64,000 nucleotides of DNA from positions 1 to 64,000 of the forward strand of contig JBCBIY010000014.1 in assembly GCA_038523925.1 (NCBI GenBank), read 5' to 3'. Positions 26,357 to 36,019 of the stretch are shown one piece after another. This DNA comes from JBCBWG01 sp038523925. GTDB taxonomy: Bacteria > Pseudomonadota > Alphaproteobacteria > Rhizobiales > Hyphomicrobiaceae. The notes below the pieces were generated by a model, which was not told the origin of the DNA, made no database searches, and saw only the letters and a program-made list of their open reading frames with translations. The position numbers were made by a program, and so were the translations under genes. Numbering within the stretch: position 1 is the first letter of the stretch; each line of letters begins with the position of its first letter.

Positions 26357-26743
26357 TTAGTTGGCAGGCCGGCGGGAGTTGACCGCTGGGATATCCCAAA
26401 CCTCAGCAATGCGGCCATCGCGAAAGCGCCAAACGAGGACGACGTCGACCTCGAACGTCTTCCCATCAAGCGTCATGGAGTTGCACGTGTGGGCGACGGC
26501 AAACTCATCGCCGACCGCGCGCGCCTCGATCACCTTGACCTTGAACGTGCCGCCGGTTCGGACCGCAAGCTTGTCGAAAAAGCCCTTCAGACCGTGCCGC
26601 CCGACATAGGCGCCTGCGAGATCGGGCGCTTCGGGGTTCACGAAATGCCAGACAACGTCTTCCGTAAAGAGATGAGCTGAGCCCGCAATGTCGGTGATGT
26701 TGATGTCGGCAAGGACGGCAAGGTTCGGATGGTCTTCTCGCAT
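26357..26743 (-). CDS. NTF2-like (SnoaL) fold protein
   Basis: 128 residues with the SnoaL/NTF2-like layout: helical N-terminus, LFTEDVVWHFVNPEAPDLAG, then beta strands ending WRFRDGRIAEVWDIPAVN. The pattern of Trp, Asp and His in the pocket is typical of ketosteroid-isomerase-like folds, which include enzymes and ligand-binding proteins, so no activity is assigned. It sits between the PfkB gene and ald on the same strand with gaps of about 86 and 146 bp. Confidence 0.78.
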   Translation of the reverse strand: MREDHPNLAVLADINITDIAGSAHLFTEDVVWHFVNPEAPDLAGAYVGRHGLKGFFDKLAVRTGGTFKVKVIEARAVGDEFAVAHTCNSMTLDGKTFEVDVVLVWRFRDGRIAEVWDIPAVNSRRPAN

Positions 26744-26889
26744 CAGCGCTTCCCTGTTCGCTATTTTCGCAACGTTGATGTGGGAGGGCGCGCCACCAAT
26801 GCGAGCTTGGTTGGTGTGAGGACGTTTCCGTGCCGCAGACGTCGCAGGTCTCCGTCAGTTCAGGCGCGGCAGCGCTGAACCGATCTACG

Positions 26890-28008
26890 CTAGAGCCCGA
26901 GCACGGAGTCCGGTGTGACGAAGTCGAGGCTCAATGCTTCGGCAACCGGGGCGCATGTGATGTGGCCGGCGTGAACATTGAGGCCTGCGCGCAGGTGCAC
27001 GTCGTCGATGAGCGCCTGACGCCAGCCTTTGTCCGCCAGCGCCAGCGTGAACGGCAGCGTCGCGTTGTTGAGCGCGTAGGTCGATGTCTTCGGTACGCCG
27101 CCCGGCATGTTTGCCACGCAATAGTGGACCACGTCGTCGACAACGTAGACGGGATCGTCGTGCGTCGTTGGCTTTGAAGTCTCAGCGCATCCGCCCTGGT
27201 CAATTGCGACGTCGACGATGACGGAGCCCGTCTTCATGGAGGCGACGTGCTCGCGGGTTATGAGTTTTGGTGCCGACGCGCCCGGGATCAGGACGCCGCC
27301 AATGACGAGATCGGCTTCAGCGATATGGCGGTCGATGGCATCCCGCGTTGAGAAGACAGTGTTGAGCGGGCGGTCGAACTGCGACCAGAGCCGGCGGAGA
27401 ACGTCGACATTCTTGTCCACCACCCAAACGTCAGCGCCCATGCCGAGTGCGATGTGGATGGCGTGCGAGCCAACGGCGCCGCCGCCGAGGACGAGGACTT
27501 TGGCAGGCTCAACGCCCGGCACGCCACCAAGCAGGACGCCGTGTCCGCCATGCGCCTTTTCAAGATAGTAAGCCCCCGCCTGGATCGACATGCGGCCTGC
27601 GACTTCCGACATCGGCGCGAGCAGCGGCAGGCCGCCGGTGGGCGAGGTCACCGTCTCATAGGCGATGCAGGTGGCTTTCGATTTGATGAGGTCGTGCGTC
27701 TGCTCAGGGTCCGGCGCGAGGTGCAGGTAGGTGAATAGGACCTGGCCTTCTGAGAGCATCGCGCGCTCGACGGCCTGTGGCTCCTTCACCTTCACGATCA
27801 CATCGGCTTGGCCGAATATGGCTTTCGCATCGGGCGCGATTTTTGCGCCGGCCGCCTCGTAACGCGCATCGGCTTCACCAATGCCCGCGCCAGCGCCGGT
27901 CTCGATCCAGACCTCGTGGCCCTGTGCGGTTAGCTCGCGCACGCTCGTCGGCGTCAAACCGACCCGGAATTCCTTGACCTTGATCTCCTTCGGCACCCCG
28001 ACCCGCAT
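26890..28008 (-). CDS. ald: Alanine dehydrogenase
   Basis: 372 residues from the ATG at 28008 (MRVGVPKEIKVKEFRVGL), the standard start and length for Ald; GGAGG lies 9 bases upstream. AlaDh_PNT N-domain with the pyruvate-binding Lys near 75 (KVKEP) and His near 96 (TYLHLA), Rossmann segment LVLGGGAVGSHAI and the signature MPGGVPKTST. It converts L-alanine and NAD+ to pyruvate, ammonium and NADH, and so links amino acid catabolism to carbon metabolism. The divergent Lrp-family gene is probably its regulator. Confidence 0.95.
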   Translation of the reverse strand: MRVGVPKEIKVKEFRVGLTPTSVRELTAQGHEVWIETGAGAGIGEADARYEAAGAKIAPDAKAIFGQADVIVKVKEPQAVERAMLSEGQVLFTYLHLAPDPEQTHDLIKSKATCIAYETVTSPTGGLPLLAPMSEVAGRMSIQAGAYYLEKAHGGHGVLLGGVPGVEPAKVLVLGGGAVGSHAIHIALGMGADVWVVDKNVDVLRRLWSQFDRPLNTVFSTRDAIDRHIAEADLVIGGVLIPGASAPKLITREHVASMKTGSVIVDVAIDQGGCAETSKPTTHDDPVYVVDDVVHYCVANMPGGVPKTSTYALNNATLPFTLALADKGWRQALIDDVHLRAGLNVHAGHITCAPVAEALSLDFVTPDSVLGL

Positions 28009-28127
28009 CGCGACCGTCCTCCATTGATCACGCGGTGGCCCGACCACGGCGTGTGAGCTGCTTTTGGGCAGTCTGCAGGTTCCGACGGAGGAAAGCTTGC
28101 CGGACTTCCGCCATTGAGCAACATTCG

Positions 28128-28142
28128 CGGGATCAGATCCCG
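28128..28142 (+). promoter_or_regulatory. Perfect palindrome in the ald/lrp intergenic region
   Basis: CGGGATC and GATCCCG flank a single A (28128-28142), a perfect 15-bp dyad, 15 bp upstream of the lrp-type start. Lrp/AsnC regulators bind imperfect 15-bp dyads and often autoregulate, so this is a candidate operator for the Lrp protein. It may instead be a hairpin in the leader RNA. Confidence 0.4.
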
Positions 28143-28156
28143 ATGTAGTCCTGAAA

Positions 28157-28639
28157 ATGCAAATGACGTCCCACCGCCTTGATGCCGCTGACCGTCGGCT
28201 CCTCCGCGAACTCCAGATGAACTCGCGGCGGCCCATCGCAGAGCTGGCGGAGCGCGCCGGCCTGTCGTCTTCGGCCTGTCATCGTCGGATTAAGCAACTG
28301 GAGGCCGATGGCCTGATCGACGGGTACGTGGCGCGGCTTGACCGGCAGCGCGCTGGCTTCCCGATGATGTTTTTCATCGAGGCGACGCTCGACAGCCAAG
28401 GCATGGAGCATCAGAGCGCATTTGAGGCCGCCGTCGCCGTTCTTGATGAGGTGCTTGAGTGCCATCTGCTGGCAGGCGAGACCGACTACCTGATGAAGGT
28501 CGTCGCCGCTGATCTCGCCGACTTCGAGCGCATCCACCGGGATCGGCTCGCGCGGCTGCCGCACCTCGCGCGCCTCAAATCCAACCTGATGATCCGTGAA
28601 GTCCGCCGGTTTGAAGGGCTGCCGATCCCGCTACGCTGA
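28157..28639 (+). CDS. Lrp/AsnC-family transcriptional regulator, probable alanine dehydrogenase regulator
   Basis: 160 residues: N-terminal winged HTH (LDAADRRLLRELQMNSRRPIAELAERAGLS, about 8-50) and a C-terminal RAM ligand-binding domain ending near residue 150. Members bound to ald genes (AldR/BkdR-like) respond to alanine or other amino acids. The divergent arrangement with ald, 148 bp apart, strongly suggests it controls ald. A perfect 15-bp palindrome lies between them. Confidence 0.88.
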   Translation: MQMTSHRLDAADRRLLRELQMNSRRPIAELAERAGLSSSACHRRIKQLEADGLIDGYVARLDRQRAGFPMMFFIEATLDSQGMEHQSAFEAAVAVLDEVLECHLLAGETDYLMKVVAADLADFERIHRDRLARLPHLARLKSNLMIREVRRFEGLPIPLR

Positions 28640-28904
28640 CGGCCTTGAGACGCAATCCTGGGACTGGCGATAACCATAGTTGCGCAATCGCCACGTGATG
28701 GCGGCGCGCCTGCCACGATCGGGCCACAAACCAATCGCCTAGTCCCGCCGCACGGGTCACAACCGGGACGCGCAATTTGCGTGACATTTCTGTCCCGGTG
28801 CCCTTACAGGTCAGGTTCCATCAGCGACGTTGCGGCGTGCGCGACATGTGCGCTTCGCCAGTCCGCTGAAAAATAAGAACCGACCCCGGGGAGAGGCAAA
28901 AGGT

Positions 28905-30629
28905 ATGGACGCGAAGACCTTCGACAAATCGAAACTGCCGAGCCGGCACGTCACAGAGGGACCGACCCGCGCGCCGCATCGCTCATACTATTACGCGATG
29001 GGCCTGACGGAGGAGCAAATCCACCAGCCGTTCGTCGGCGTGGTCTCCTGCTGGAACGAAGCCGCGCCCTGCAACATCGCGCTGATGCGTCAGGCCCAGT
29101 CCGCCAAGAAGGGCGTTGACGAATCGGGTGGCACGCCGCGTGAGTTCTGCACGATCACGGTGACTGACGGCATCGCCATGGGTCACCAGGGCATGAAGTC
29201 GTCGCTGGTGAGCCGCGAGACGATTGCCGACTCCATTGAGCTGACGATGCGCGGGCACTGCTACGACGCGATGGTCGGCATTGCAGGCTGCGACAAGTCC
29301 CTGCCCGGCGTGATGATGGCGCAGCTCCGCCTCAACGTGCCATCGGTGTTTATGTACGGCGGATCGATCAAGCCCGGCACGTTCCGCGGCAAGGATGTCA
29401 CCGTCGTCGACGTGTTCGAAGGCGTCGGACAGCACTCCGCCGGCAACATGTCGGATGATGACCTGCACGAACTCGAGTGCGTCGCCTGCCCTGGCGCCGG
29501 CGCATGCGGCGGGCAATTCACCGCCAACACGATGGCCTGCGTTTCAGAAGCGATTGGGCTTGCCGTTCCGGGTTCGGCTGGCGCACCGGCACCTGACGAA
29601 AGCCGCGACTACTATGCCGTCGAGAGCGGCCGCACGGTCATGCGCATGATCGCCGACGGCCTTCGCCCCCGTGAAATCTGCTCGCGCAAGGCGTTTGAGA
29701 ATGCAGCGACCATCGTGGCTGCGACCGGCGGTTCGACAAACGCCGCGCTCCACTTGCCGGCGATGGCGCACGAAGCCGGGATCCACTTCGATTTGTTTGA
29801 CGTCGCAGCGATCTTCAAGCGGACGCCCTACATCGCCGACCTCAAGCCCGGCGGGAAATACGTCGCGAAAGACGTCTATGAGATCGGCGGCGTGCCGCAG
29901 ATCATGCGTGCGCTGCTGGATGGCGGTTATCTGCACGAGGACTGCATCACGGTCACCGGGCGCACCATCAAAGAAAACCTCGCTGACGTAAAATTCAACG
30001 AAGACCAGAAGGTCGTCTATCCGGTGTCGAAAGCGATTTCGCCGACCGGCGGTGTTGTCGGCCTCAAGGGCTCGCTCGCACCCGATGGCGCAATCGTGAA
30101 GGTCGCCGGCATGAAGACGCTGCAGTTCAAAGGCCCGGCGCGGGTTTTTGATTGCGAAGAGGATGCGTTCGCCGCGGTGGAACGTCGCGAATACGAAGAG
30201 GGCGACGTGTTCGTCATCCGCTACGAAGGCCCGCGCGGCGGCCCTGGCATGCGGGAAATGCTCTCTACGACAGCCGCGCTTTATGGCCAGGGCGCGGGGG
30301 AAAAGGTCGCGTTGATCACGGACGGCCGCTTCTCAGGCGCGACCCGCGGGTTCTGCATTGGGCACGTTGGACCAGAAGCTCAAGTCGGGGGACCGATCGG
30401 GCTTCTCCAAAATGGTGACATGATTTCCATTGATGCCGAAGCTGGAACGCTCGACGTCGAGATGAGCGATGAGGAGATGTCGCGCCGGCGTGCGGCGTGG
30501 ACCGCTCCGGAAACGGGATACGCGTCAGGCGTGCTTGCAAAGTATGCCGCCCAGGTTGGGCCCGCCCGCGATGGCGCGGTGACGCATGAAGGTGGGAAGG
30601 CCGAAGTTGTCAGCTACGCCGACATCTAA
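28905..30629 (+). CDS. ilvD: Dihydroxy-acid dehydratase
   Basis: 574 residues of the IlvD/Edd family, from the ATG at 28905 (GGGGAGAGG upstream). Iron-sulfur cysteines are seen in GCDKSLPG (about 128) and in the CVACPGAGACGG segment (about 190-200); the catalytic SGATRG is near the C-terminal domain start. It dehydrates 2,3-dihydroxyisovalerate and 2,3-dihydroxy-3-methylvalerate in valine and isoleucine synthesis. The cluster pattern suggests the [2Fe-2S] type. It overlaps the next gene's start by 44 bp. The 265-bp leader shows no leader peptide or attenuator. Confidence 0.95.
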   Translation: MDAKTFDKSKLPSRHVTEGPTRAPHRSYYYAMGLTEEQIHQPFVGVVSCWNEAAPCNIALMRQAQSAKKGVDESGGTPREFCTITVTDGIAMGHQGMKSSLVSRETIADSIELTMRGHCYDAMVGIAGCDKSLPGVMMAQLRLNVPSVFMYGGSIKPGTFRGKDVTVVDVFEGVGQHSAGNMSDDDLHELECVACPGAGACGGQFTANTMACVSEAIGLAVPGSAGAPAPDESRDYYAVESGRTVMRMIADGLRPREICSRKAFENAATIVAATGGSTNAALHLPAMAHEAGIHFDLFDVAAIFKRTPYIADLKPGGKYVAKDVYEIGGVPQIMRALLDGGYLHEDCITVTGRTIKENLADVKFNEDQKVVYPVSKAISPTGGVVGLKGSLAPDGAIVKVAGMKTLQFKGPARVFDCEEDAFAAVERREYEEGDVFVIRYEGPRGGPGMREMLSTTAALYGQGAGEKVALITDGRFSGATRGFCIGHVGPEAQVGGPIGLLQNGDMISIDAEAGTLDVEMSDEEMSRRRAAWTAPETGYASGVLAKYAAQVGPARDGAVTHEGGKAEVVSYADI

Positions 30630-31746
30630 GTGGTGCACAGGCTTGGCGCTGGGTCTGGCGATCGCGGTCGCCGGGCTCTTTGCGTCTGCCGCTGCCTCCG
30701 CGTCGGACCGCGTTGCTGAGGATGGCGGTATCCGCTTTACGACGCCGGAAGCAGCCATCCAGCAGGGCATTGCCGCTTACAAGAGCCGCAACTACGAGAT
30801 CGCGGTTCCGGCCTTCCGGGCGGCGAAGAAAGCTGGCCACTTCCTGGCACCTTTCTTCCTGGCGCGGATCTACGCTGATGGGCGACAGGCCTACAGTGAT
30901 GATGCGCGTGCCTTCCGCCTCTACCAGGAAATCGCGCGGCGCTACCTGACGTCGGTGCGGCCCGGCAGCGGGTTGCGCGCCAAGGTCGTCGCGGCGTCGG
31001 TCAAAGCCGTCGCGATGTACAAGTTTCACGGGTTGCCAAGCGCCGGGCTCAAACCTGATCCGGCCTATGCCGTTCGGATGCTCCGGCACGCGGCCGACTT
31101 CTACAACGACATGGACGCGCAGTTCGAACTCGCGCGGCTTCAGCTTGTCGGCGCGCCGGGCTTGAAGAAAGACGCGCGCCACGCGCTTTACCGCCTTGCA
31201 AACCTCGCTGACCGGAAGCATCCGGGCGCCCAGGCGCGGCTTGCCGAGCAGTTCTGGCTTGGCCGCAACACCGCGCCGGACCATCGCCTGGCGCTCGTCT
31301 ACATCACGCTGGCGCAGAAGAACGCTCCTGAGCAGGAACGGCTTTGGATCGACGACCTGCATCAGCAGATCTACTGCGGCGCACCGAAGGAGGTGCGCAA
31401 GCAGGCGACGGGCCTTGTTGCCGGTTGGCGTGACCGCGGTCTGCGCCGACGCGTGCTTCGTGTGCCGGAGCACCACCTGCTGAGCCCGCTTGCAGGCCCC
31501 GTCCGGCAGTGCCGCAATGGCGAGCCCGTCATCAATCTGGTCGACACGCTCGAAGACGCCAGCCTGGAGACAGCGAAACCATCATCGCGGCCCGCGCGGG
31601 CGGCGGCGCCTGCATTGTTGCCAGCCGACAGTTCAGCCTCCGGCGTCTCCCCGCTCCCATGGACCGGCGACAGTCATAACGGCGCGCCATCTCAGGGCGC
31701 GCCTGAGAGTGAACCCGGCCGCTCGCTCGTCGTGCCGGCGAACTAG
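30586..31746 (+). CDS. Exported Sel1/TPR-like repeat protein
   Basis: 386 residues: a Sec signal peptide with a basic N-region (about 1-41, cleavage near ASA-S), then helical repeats of the Sel1-like type (for example AIQQGIAAYKSRNYEIAVPAF and FLARIYADGRQAYSDDARAF) up to about residue 260, and a Pro/Ala/Ser-rich low-complexity tail. Such repeats mediate protein contacts in the periplasm. The start overlaps ilvD by 44 bp; a GTG or TTG start after the ilvD stop would remove the basic part of the signal peptide, so I keep 30586. Function unknown. Confidence 0.68.
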   Translation: MKVGRPKLSATPTSKWCTGLALGLAIAVAGLFASAAASASDRVAEDGGIRFTTPEAAIQQGIAAYKSRNYEIAVPAFRAAKKAGHFLAPFFLARIYADGRQAYSDDARAFRLYQEIARRYLTSVRPGSGLRAKVVAASVKAVAMYKFHGLPSAGLKPDPAYAVRMLRHAADFYNDMDAQFELARLQLVGAPGLKKDARHALYRLANLADRKHPGAQARLAEQFWLGRNTAPDHRLALVYITLAQKNAPEQERLWIDDLHQQIYCGAPKEVRKQATGLVAGWRDRGLRRRVLRVPEHHLLSPLAGPVRQCRNGEPVINLVDTLEDASLETAKPSSRPARAAAPALLPADSSASGVSPLPWTGDSHNGAPSQGAPESEPGRSLVVPAN

Positions 31747-31830
31747 ATCGGTTCAGCGCCGCGTCTGTCGGGTGAGGCGCCTCGGCGTGACCGGCGAGAG
31801 ATCGAGCGTGTTTGCCCGCCGGTGCAGCCG

Positions 31831-32688
31831 TCACGCGTTGAGCTGTTGGCCAAGCCGGCCCGCCAGATCCTGAATGTATTGCCACGCAACCCGGCCCGAC
31901 CGGCCACCGCGCGTCATCGCCCACTCAAGCGAATCCCGCCGCAGCTCATCGGCGTCTATCTTCAGCCCGAAGTGTGCGACGTAGCCTTCGACCATCGCCA
32001 GATACTGATCCTGCGTCCCGTTGTGGAAGCCGAGCCAGAGCCCGAACCGATCCGAAAGAGACACTTTCTCTTCGACGGCTTCCGACGGGTTGATCGCGGT
32101 TGAGCGTTCATTCTCGACCATATCCCGCGGCATCAGGTGCCGCCGGTTGGACGTCGCATAGAAGATGACATTGGCAGGCCGGCCCTCGATGCCGCCATCG
32201 AGCACGGCTTTGAGCGACTTGTAGCTCGTATCGTCATGGTCGAACGACAGGTCGTCGCAAAAGACGATGAAGCGATGGTCCGTTTCGCGCATGAGGCCCA
32301 GGCAGCGCGGCAGGCTGTCAATGTCTTCGCGGTGGATCTCGACGAGCTTCAGCCCCCGATCTTGCGCGTCCGGCGACGCTGCGACTTCGGCGTGGGCGGC
32401 TTTGACGAGCGAGGACTTGCCCATGCCGCGCGCGCCCCAGAGCAACGCGTTGTTGGCTGGAAGCCCTGCTGCAAACCGCGCCGTGTTCTCGACAAGCTGG
32501 TCGGCCGCCCGGTCAATCCCCTTCAGCAGCGCAAGCGGCACGCGGTTTATCTTCGGCACCGCTTGAAAGCCATCCGGGTCCGTCTGCCAGATGTAGCCGT
32601 CGGCTGCGGCGAAGTCGGGGGCGGCGGGCGGTGCCGGTGCGAGCCGTTCCAGCGCGGCCGCAATCCGGATCAGGGCGTCGTCTGACAA
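31831..32688 (-). CDS. DUF815 AAA-like ATPase
   Basis: 285 residues with Walker A GARGMGKSS (84-92), a Walker B-like FIVFCDDLSFD and the ATSNRRHLMPRDM segment, together typical of DUF815, a helicase-loader-like AAA family. Family members are common in Proteobacteria; function is not established. It is convergent with the ilvD unit and divergent from the sec genes. No partner gene is obvious. Confidence 0.85.
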   Translation of the reverse strand: MSDDALIRIAAALERLAPAPPAAPDFAAADGYIWQTDPDGFQAVPKINRVPLALLKGIDRAADQLVENTARFAAGLPANNALLWGARGMGKSSLVKAAHAEVAASPDAQDRGLKLVEIHREDIDSLPRCLGLMRETDHRFIVFCDDLSFDHDDTSYKSLKAVLDGGIEGRPANVIFYATSNRRHLMPRDMVENERSTAINPSEAVEEKVSLSDRFGLWLGFHNGTQDQYLAMVEGYVAHFGLKIDADELRRDSLEWAMTRGGRSGRVAWQYIQDLAGRLGQQLNA

Positions 32689-32909
32689 GATAATGCAATC
32701 CCTTCGAGCAAGAGCCGCATCTCTATCCCGCCAAACCTTGCCGTGTCATCAGCCGCCCGGTTCGCCAGAGCGTTGCAAACGGGCCGCCAGTCCCTATAGT
32801 GCCGCCGCGCGATCGACCGTGGACACCCCGGCGATCGCTCATCCCCAGATTGCTGGCGTAGCGGCGCTTCGGCGGCCCGCGTGGCGATTGTCGAACTCAA
32901 GAGGACCCG

Positions 32910-33245
32910 ATGTTCATTACTCCTGCCTACGCGCAGGCTGCCGGCGGCGGTGGCGGCGACTTCCTCTTCTCGCTGGTGCCGATCATCCTGATGTTCGTCA
33001 TCTTCTATTTCCTGCTGTTCCGCCCACAGCAACAGCGCGTGAAACAGCATCAGGAGATGGTCGCCAACATAAAACGCGGCGACAACGTCGTCACGGCTGG
33101 CGGGCTTGTCGGTAAGGTCACGCGCGTCAAGGCGGAAGACCCTGAAGTCGAAGTCGAGATCGCAGAGAACACGCGCGTGAAGGTTGTTCGCGGGACGATC
33201 GCGGAAGTGCGCGTCAAGGGCGAAGCGGTGGTCGAGAAAGCCTGA
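32910..33245 (+). CDS. yajC: Sec translocon accessory protein YajC
   Basis: 111 residues: short N-terminus, one transmembrane helix (about 17-36) with FYFLLFRPQQQRVKQHQEMV right after it, and a cytoplasmic beta-rich domain (VTAGGLVGKVTRV). It forms the YajC-SecDF complex that aids protein export and membrane insertion. The ATG follows AAGAGG. It heads a unit with secD and secF, and the 220-bp gap upstream shared with the DUF815 gene probably holds the promoter. Confidence 0.95.
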   Translation: MFITPAYAQAAGGGGGDFLFSLVPIILMFVIFYFLLFRPQQQRVKQHQEMVANIKRGDNVVTAGGLVGKVTRVKAEDPEVEVEIAENTRVKVVRGTIAEVRVKGEAVVEKA

Positions 33246-33349
33246 TCGCCGCTCCGGCCGGTGCTTCACAAAGCGCTGGCCACTCGTTGTCAGATTGCGG
33301 GCGGGCGCTTAAGTCCGGTTGATCCTCGCGCGGAAAGCTTGGGACCCCA

Positions 33350-34960
33350 ATGCTCCATTTCTCGCCGTTCAAGATGATCTCGATTGCGGTGCTCTGCCTC
33401 GCGGCAATGTTCTACGCGATCCCGAACCTGTTCGACAAAGCAACTGTCGAGAGCTGGCCACGCTGGCTTCCGCAAAAGCAGATCTCGCTTGGCCTCGACC
33501 TCAGGGGCGGAGCGCACCTGCTGCTGTCGATGGACACCAACGAACTTCGCGACGATATGCTGACGAGCCTTAGGGCCGATGCCCGCGCATCGCTCCTTCG
33601 CGAACGGATTGGTTTCCGCGCGCTGGCGATCCGCAACCAAAGCGTTCAGGTCCGTGTCGCCAAAGCTGTCGACGAGCCGCGCGCGCTCACCGCGCTTCAA
33701 AGCCTGAGCCAGCCGCTCGATGGGGGTCTCCTGGTCGGCACAACTGATCGCAATGTTACGGTTGAGCGCGGCGCCGATGGCATCATCTCACTCACGCTCA
33801 CTGACGCGGCGCTGCGCAAGCGCGTCACCGATGCCATTGGTGCGGCCATCGAGACCGTGCGCCGGCGCGTCGATCCCACCGGCAACGTCGATGCGACGAT
33901 CACCCGGAACGGCGACGATCGCATTCTTGTGCAAGTGCCGGGCGTCGATGACACGCGGGCGCTTAAGGATCGCATCGGCAAAGTTGCGCTGCTTTCGTTC
34001 CACGCCGTCCACCAGGACCTCTACTACACCGGTGGACCGATCCCGCCCGGCTATAAGACGGCGGAGTCGGTTGAAGCGCCGGGACAGCAGTACCTCATTC
34101 GCGCAAGCTCTGTTGTACGCGGTGACGACCTTGTCGACGCGTCGCCGGGTTTTGATGAGCGCACCCGCGCGCCTGAAATCAACTTCCGCTTCAATCAGTC
34201 TGGCGGGCGCAAGTTCGGCACTTGGACGTCGGCCAACGTCGGGCGCCCATTCGCGATCCTGCTTGATGGCCAGGTGATCTCGGCGCCCGTCGTCCAGACC
34301 GCGATCCTCGGTGGCGCCGGCCGCATCACCGGCCAGTTCACGCCGGAAGAAGCCAACAACCTCGCGATCAACCTGAAGTCGGGCGCGTTGCCTGCCAAGC
34401 TGACGGTGATCGAAGAGCGGACAGTCGGGCCGACGCTCGGCGCGGACTCGATCGCCTCGGGCCTCTCCGCCTTCGCAATCGGCGGCATTGCGACGCTGAT
34501 CTTCACGATCTTCGTCTATGGGACGTTCGGGCTCATCGCAGTCGCGGGCCTGTTCATCAACGCGCTGCTCATCATCGCCGCGATGACGCTGCTTGGCTCG
34601 ACGCTGACGCTGCCGGGGATCGCCGGGCTGGTCCTCACGATCGGCATGGCGATCGATGCCAACGTCCTCATCTATGAGCGCATTCGAGAAGAGCTCCGAA
34701 ACGGCAAGAACGCGGTTGAGGCGATCGACACCGGCTTCGGGCGCGCGATGGTGACCATTATCGACAGTCAGCTCACGACGCTCGCAGCAGCACTGATTAT
34801 GTTCTGGCTGGGTTCGGGTCCGATCCGCGGGTTCGCTGTGACACTCTCGATCGGCATCTTCACGTCTGTGTTCACCGCAGTCACGGTCGTGCGTTTGCTC
34901 GTGTCGCTTTGGCTCCGCGCGGAACGAGCGAAAAGCCGCGCGGTCGACGTTCCGATCTAG
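33350..34960 (+). CDS. secD: Protein translocase subunit SecD
   Basis: 536 residues: N-terminal helix (about 8-26), LGLDLRGGAHLLL (about 45-57), a large periplasmic P1 domain (to about 350), then five membrane helices with the RND-type motif IAGLVLTIGMAIDANVLIYERIREE (about residues 420-445), where Asp contributes to proton flow. With SecF it uses the proton motive force to finish protein export. The gene lies 104 bp after yajC and 50 bp before secF. Confidence 0.96.
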   Translation: MLHFSPFKMISIAVLCLAAMFYAIPNLFDKATVESWPRWLPQKQISLGLDLRGGAHLLLSMDTNELRDDMLTSLRADARASLLRERIGFRALAIRNQSVQVRVAKAVDEPRALTALQSLSQPLDGGLLVGTTDRNVTVERGADGIISLTLTDAALRKRVTDAIGAAIETVRRRVDPTGNVDATITRNGDDRILVQVPGVDDTRALKDRIGKVALLSFHAVHQDLYYTGGPIPPGYKTAESVEAPGQQYLIRASSVVRGDDLVDASPGFDERTRAPEINFRFNQSGGRKFGTWTSANVGRPFAILLDGQVISAPVVQTAILGGAGRITGQFTPEEANNLAINLKSGALPAKLTVIEERTVGPTLGADSIASGLSAFAIGGIATLIFTIFVYGTFGLIAVAGLFINALLIIAAMTLLGSTLTLPGIAGLVLTIGMAIDANVLIYERIREELRNGKNAVEAIDTGFGRAMVTIIDSQLTTLAAALIMFWLGSGPIRGFAVTLSIGIFTSVFTAVTVVRLLVSLWLRAERAKSRAVDVPI

Positions 34961-35010
34961 GCGATCGCAACACACGTCCGTTTTGATTTCACGCCAACGG
35001 TTAGAGCTTC

Positions 35011-35994
35011 ATGCAACTGCTCCCGCACTTCAAAGGCCGCCACTTCATTCCGGAGGGGACGTCGGTCGACTTCATGTCGCTCCGCCGCGTCTGCTTCTGG
35101 GCCTCGATGGCGATCATGATCACGGCAGCCTCGCTGTTCGCGACGATGGGCCTGAACTACGGCGTCGATTTCAAGGGCGGCACGATGATCGAGCTGCGCA
35201 CGAAGGCGGCCGATGGTGGCACGGCCCCTCCGGCCGACATCACGGCGCTGCGCGATCAGGTCGGTGGCCTTGGCCTGGGTGACGTCCAGATCCAGGAGTT
35301 CGGCCAGCCGAGCGATGTGTTGATCCGCGTCGAGCAGCAGGGCGGCGGCGAGACGGCGCAGCAGGATGCGCTCAACAAAGTGCTCGAAGCCGTCGGCGAC
35401 GACTATGTGCAGCGCCGCGTGGAAGTTGTGGGTCCTGCGGTGTCATCGGAGTTACGCACCACGGGCATCATCGCCGTGCTCGCATCGATCTTCGCGATCA
35501 TTCTCTACATCTGGTTTCGCTTTGAGTGGCAGTTCGCCATTGGCGCCGTCATGGCGCTGACCCACGATGTCTTGGTGACCGTCGGTGTCTTTGCGCTCTT
35601 CCAGATGGAGTTCGACCTCTCGACCGTCGCCGCGCTACTGACGATCCTCGGGTACTCGGTCAACGACACGGTCGTCGTCTCCGACCGCATTCGCGAGAAC
35701 CTGCGCAAGTTCAAGCGTATGGCCCTGCCGGACCTGCTCAACCGCTCGATCAACGAGACGCTGTCGCGGACGCTCATGACCAGTGGCACGACGCTTATCG
35801 TGCTGTTCGCGCTCTACTTCCTCGGCGGTGAAGTCATTCGCAATTTCACCTTCGCGATGCTGTTTGGCGTGATCATCGGGACGTACTCGTCGATCTTCAT
35901 CGCAGCACCGATCCTCGAATTGCTCGGCGTCAAGCGCGACTGGTCCGGCGTGACGAAGGATCAGCAGGCGGCCGCGAGCGCTGCCGCCAGCTAG
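35011..35994 (+). CDS. secF: Protein translocase subunit SecF
   Basis: 327 residues with six membrane helices, MGLNYGVDFKGGTMIELR (about 45-62), a small P4 periplasmic domain and the Asp-containing motif ILGYSVNDTVVVSDRIREN (about 210-228). It is separate from SecD, as usual in Alphaproteobacteria. It continues the yajC-secD unit and is followed within 25 bp by the Mth938-like gene. Confidence 0.96.
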   Translation: MQLLPHFKGRHFIPEGTSVDFMSLRRVCFWASMAIMITAASLFATMGLNYGVDFKGGTMIELRTKAADGGTAPPADITALRDQVGGLGLGDVQIQEFGQPSDVLIRVEQQGGGETAQQDALNKVLEAVGDDYVQRRVEVVGPAVSSELRTTGIIAVLASIFAIILYIWFRFEWQFAIGAVMALTHDVLVTVGVFALFQMEFDLSTVAALLTILGYSVNDTVVVSDRIRENLRKFKRMALPDLLNRSINETLSRTLMTSGTTLIVLFALYFLGGEVIRNFTFAMLFGVIIGTYSSIFIAAPILELLGVKRDWSGVTKDQQAAASAAAS

Positions 35995-36019
35995 CGCTGC
36001 GAGAGGACCAGACGCGCCG

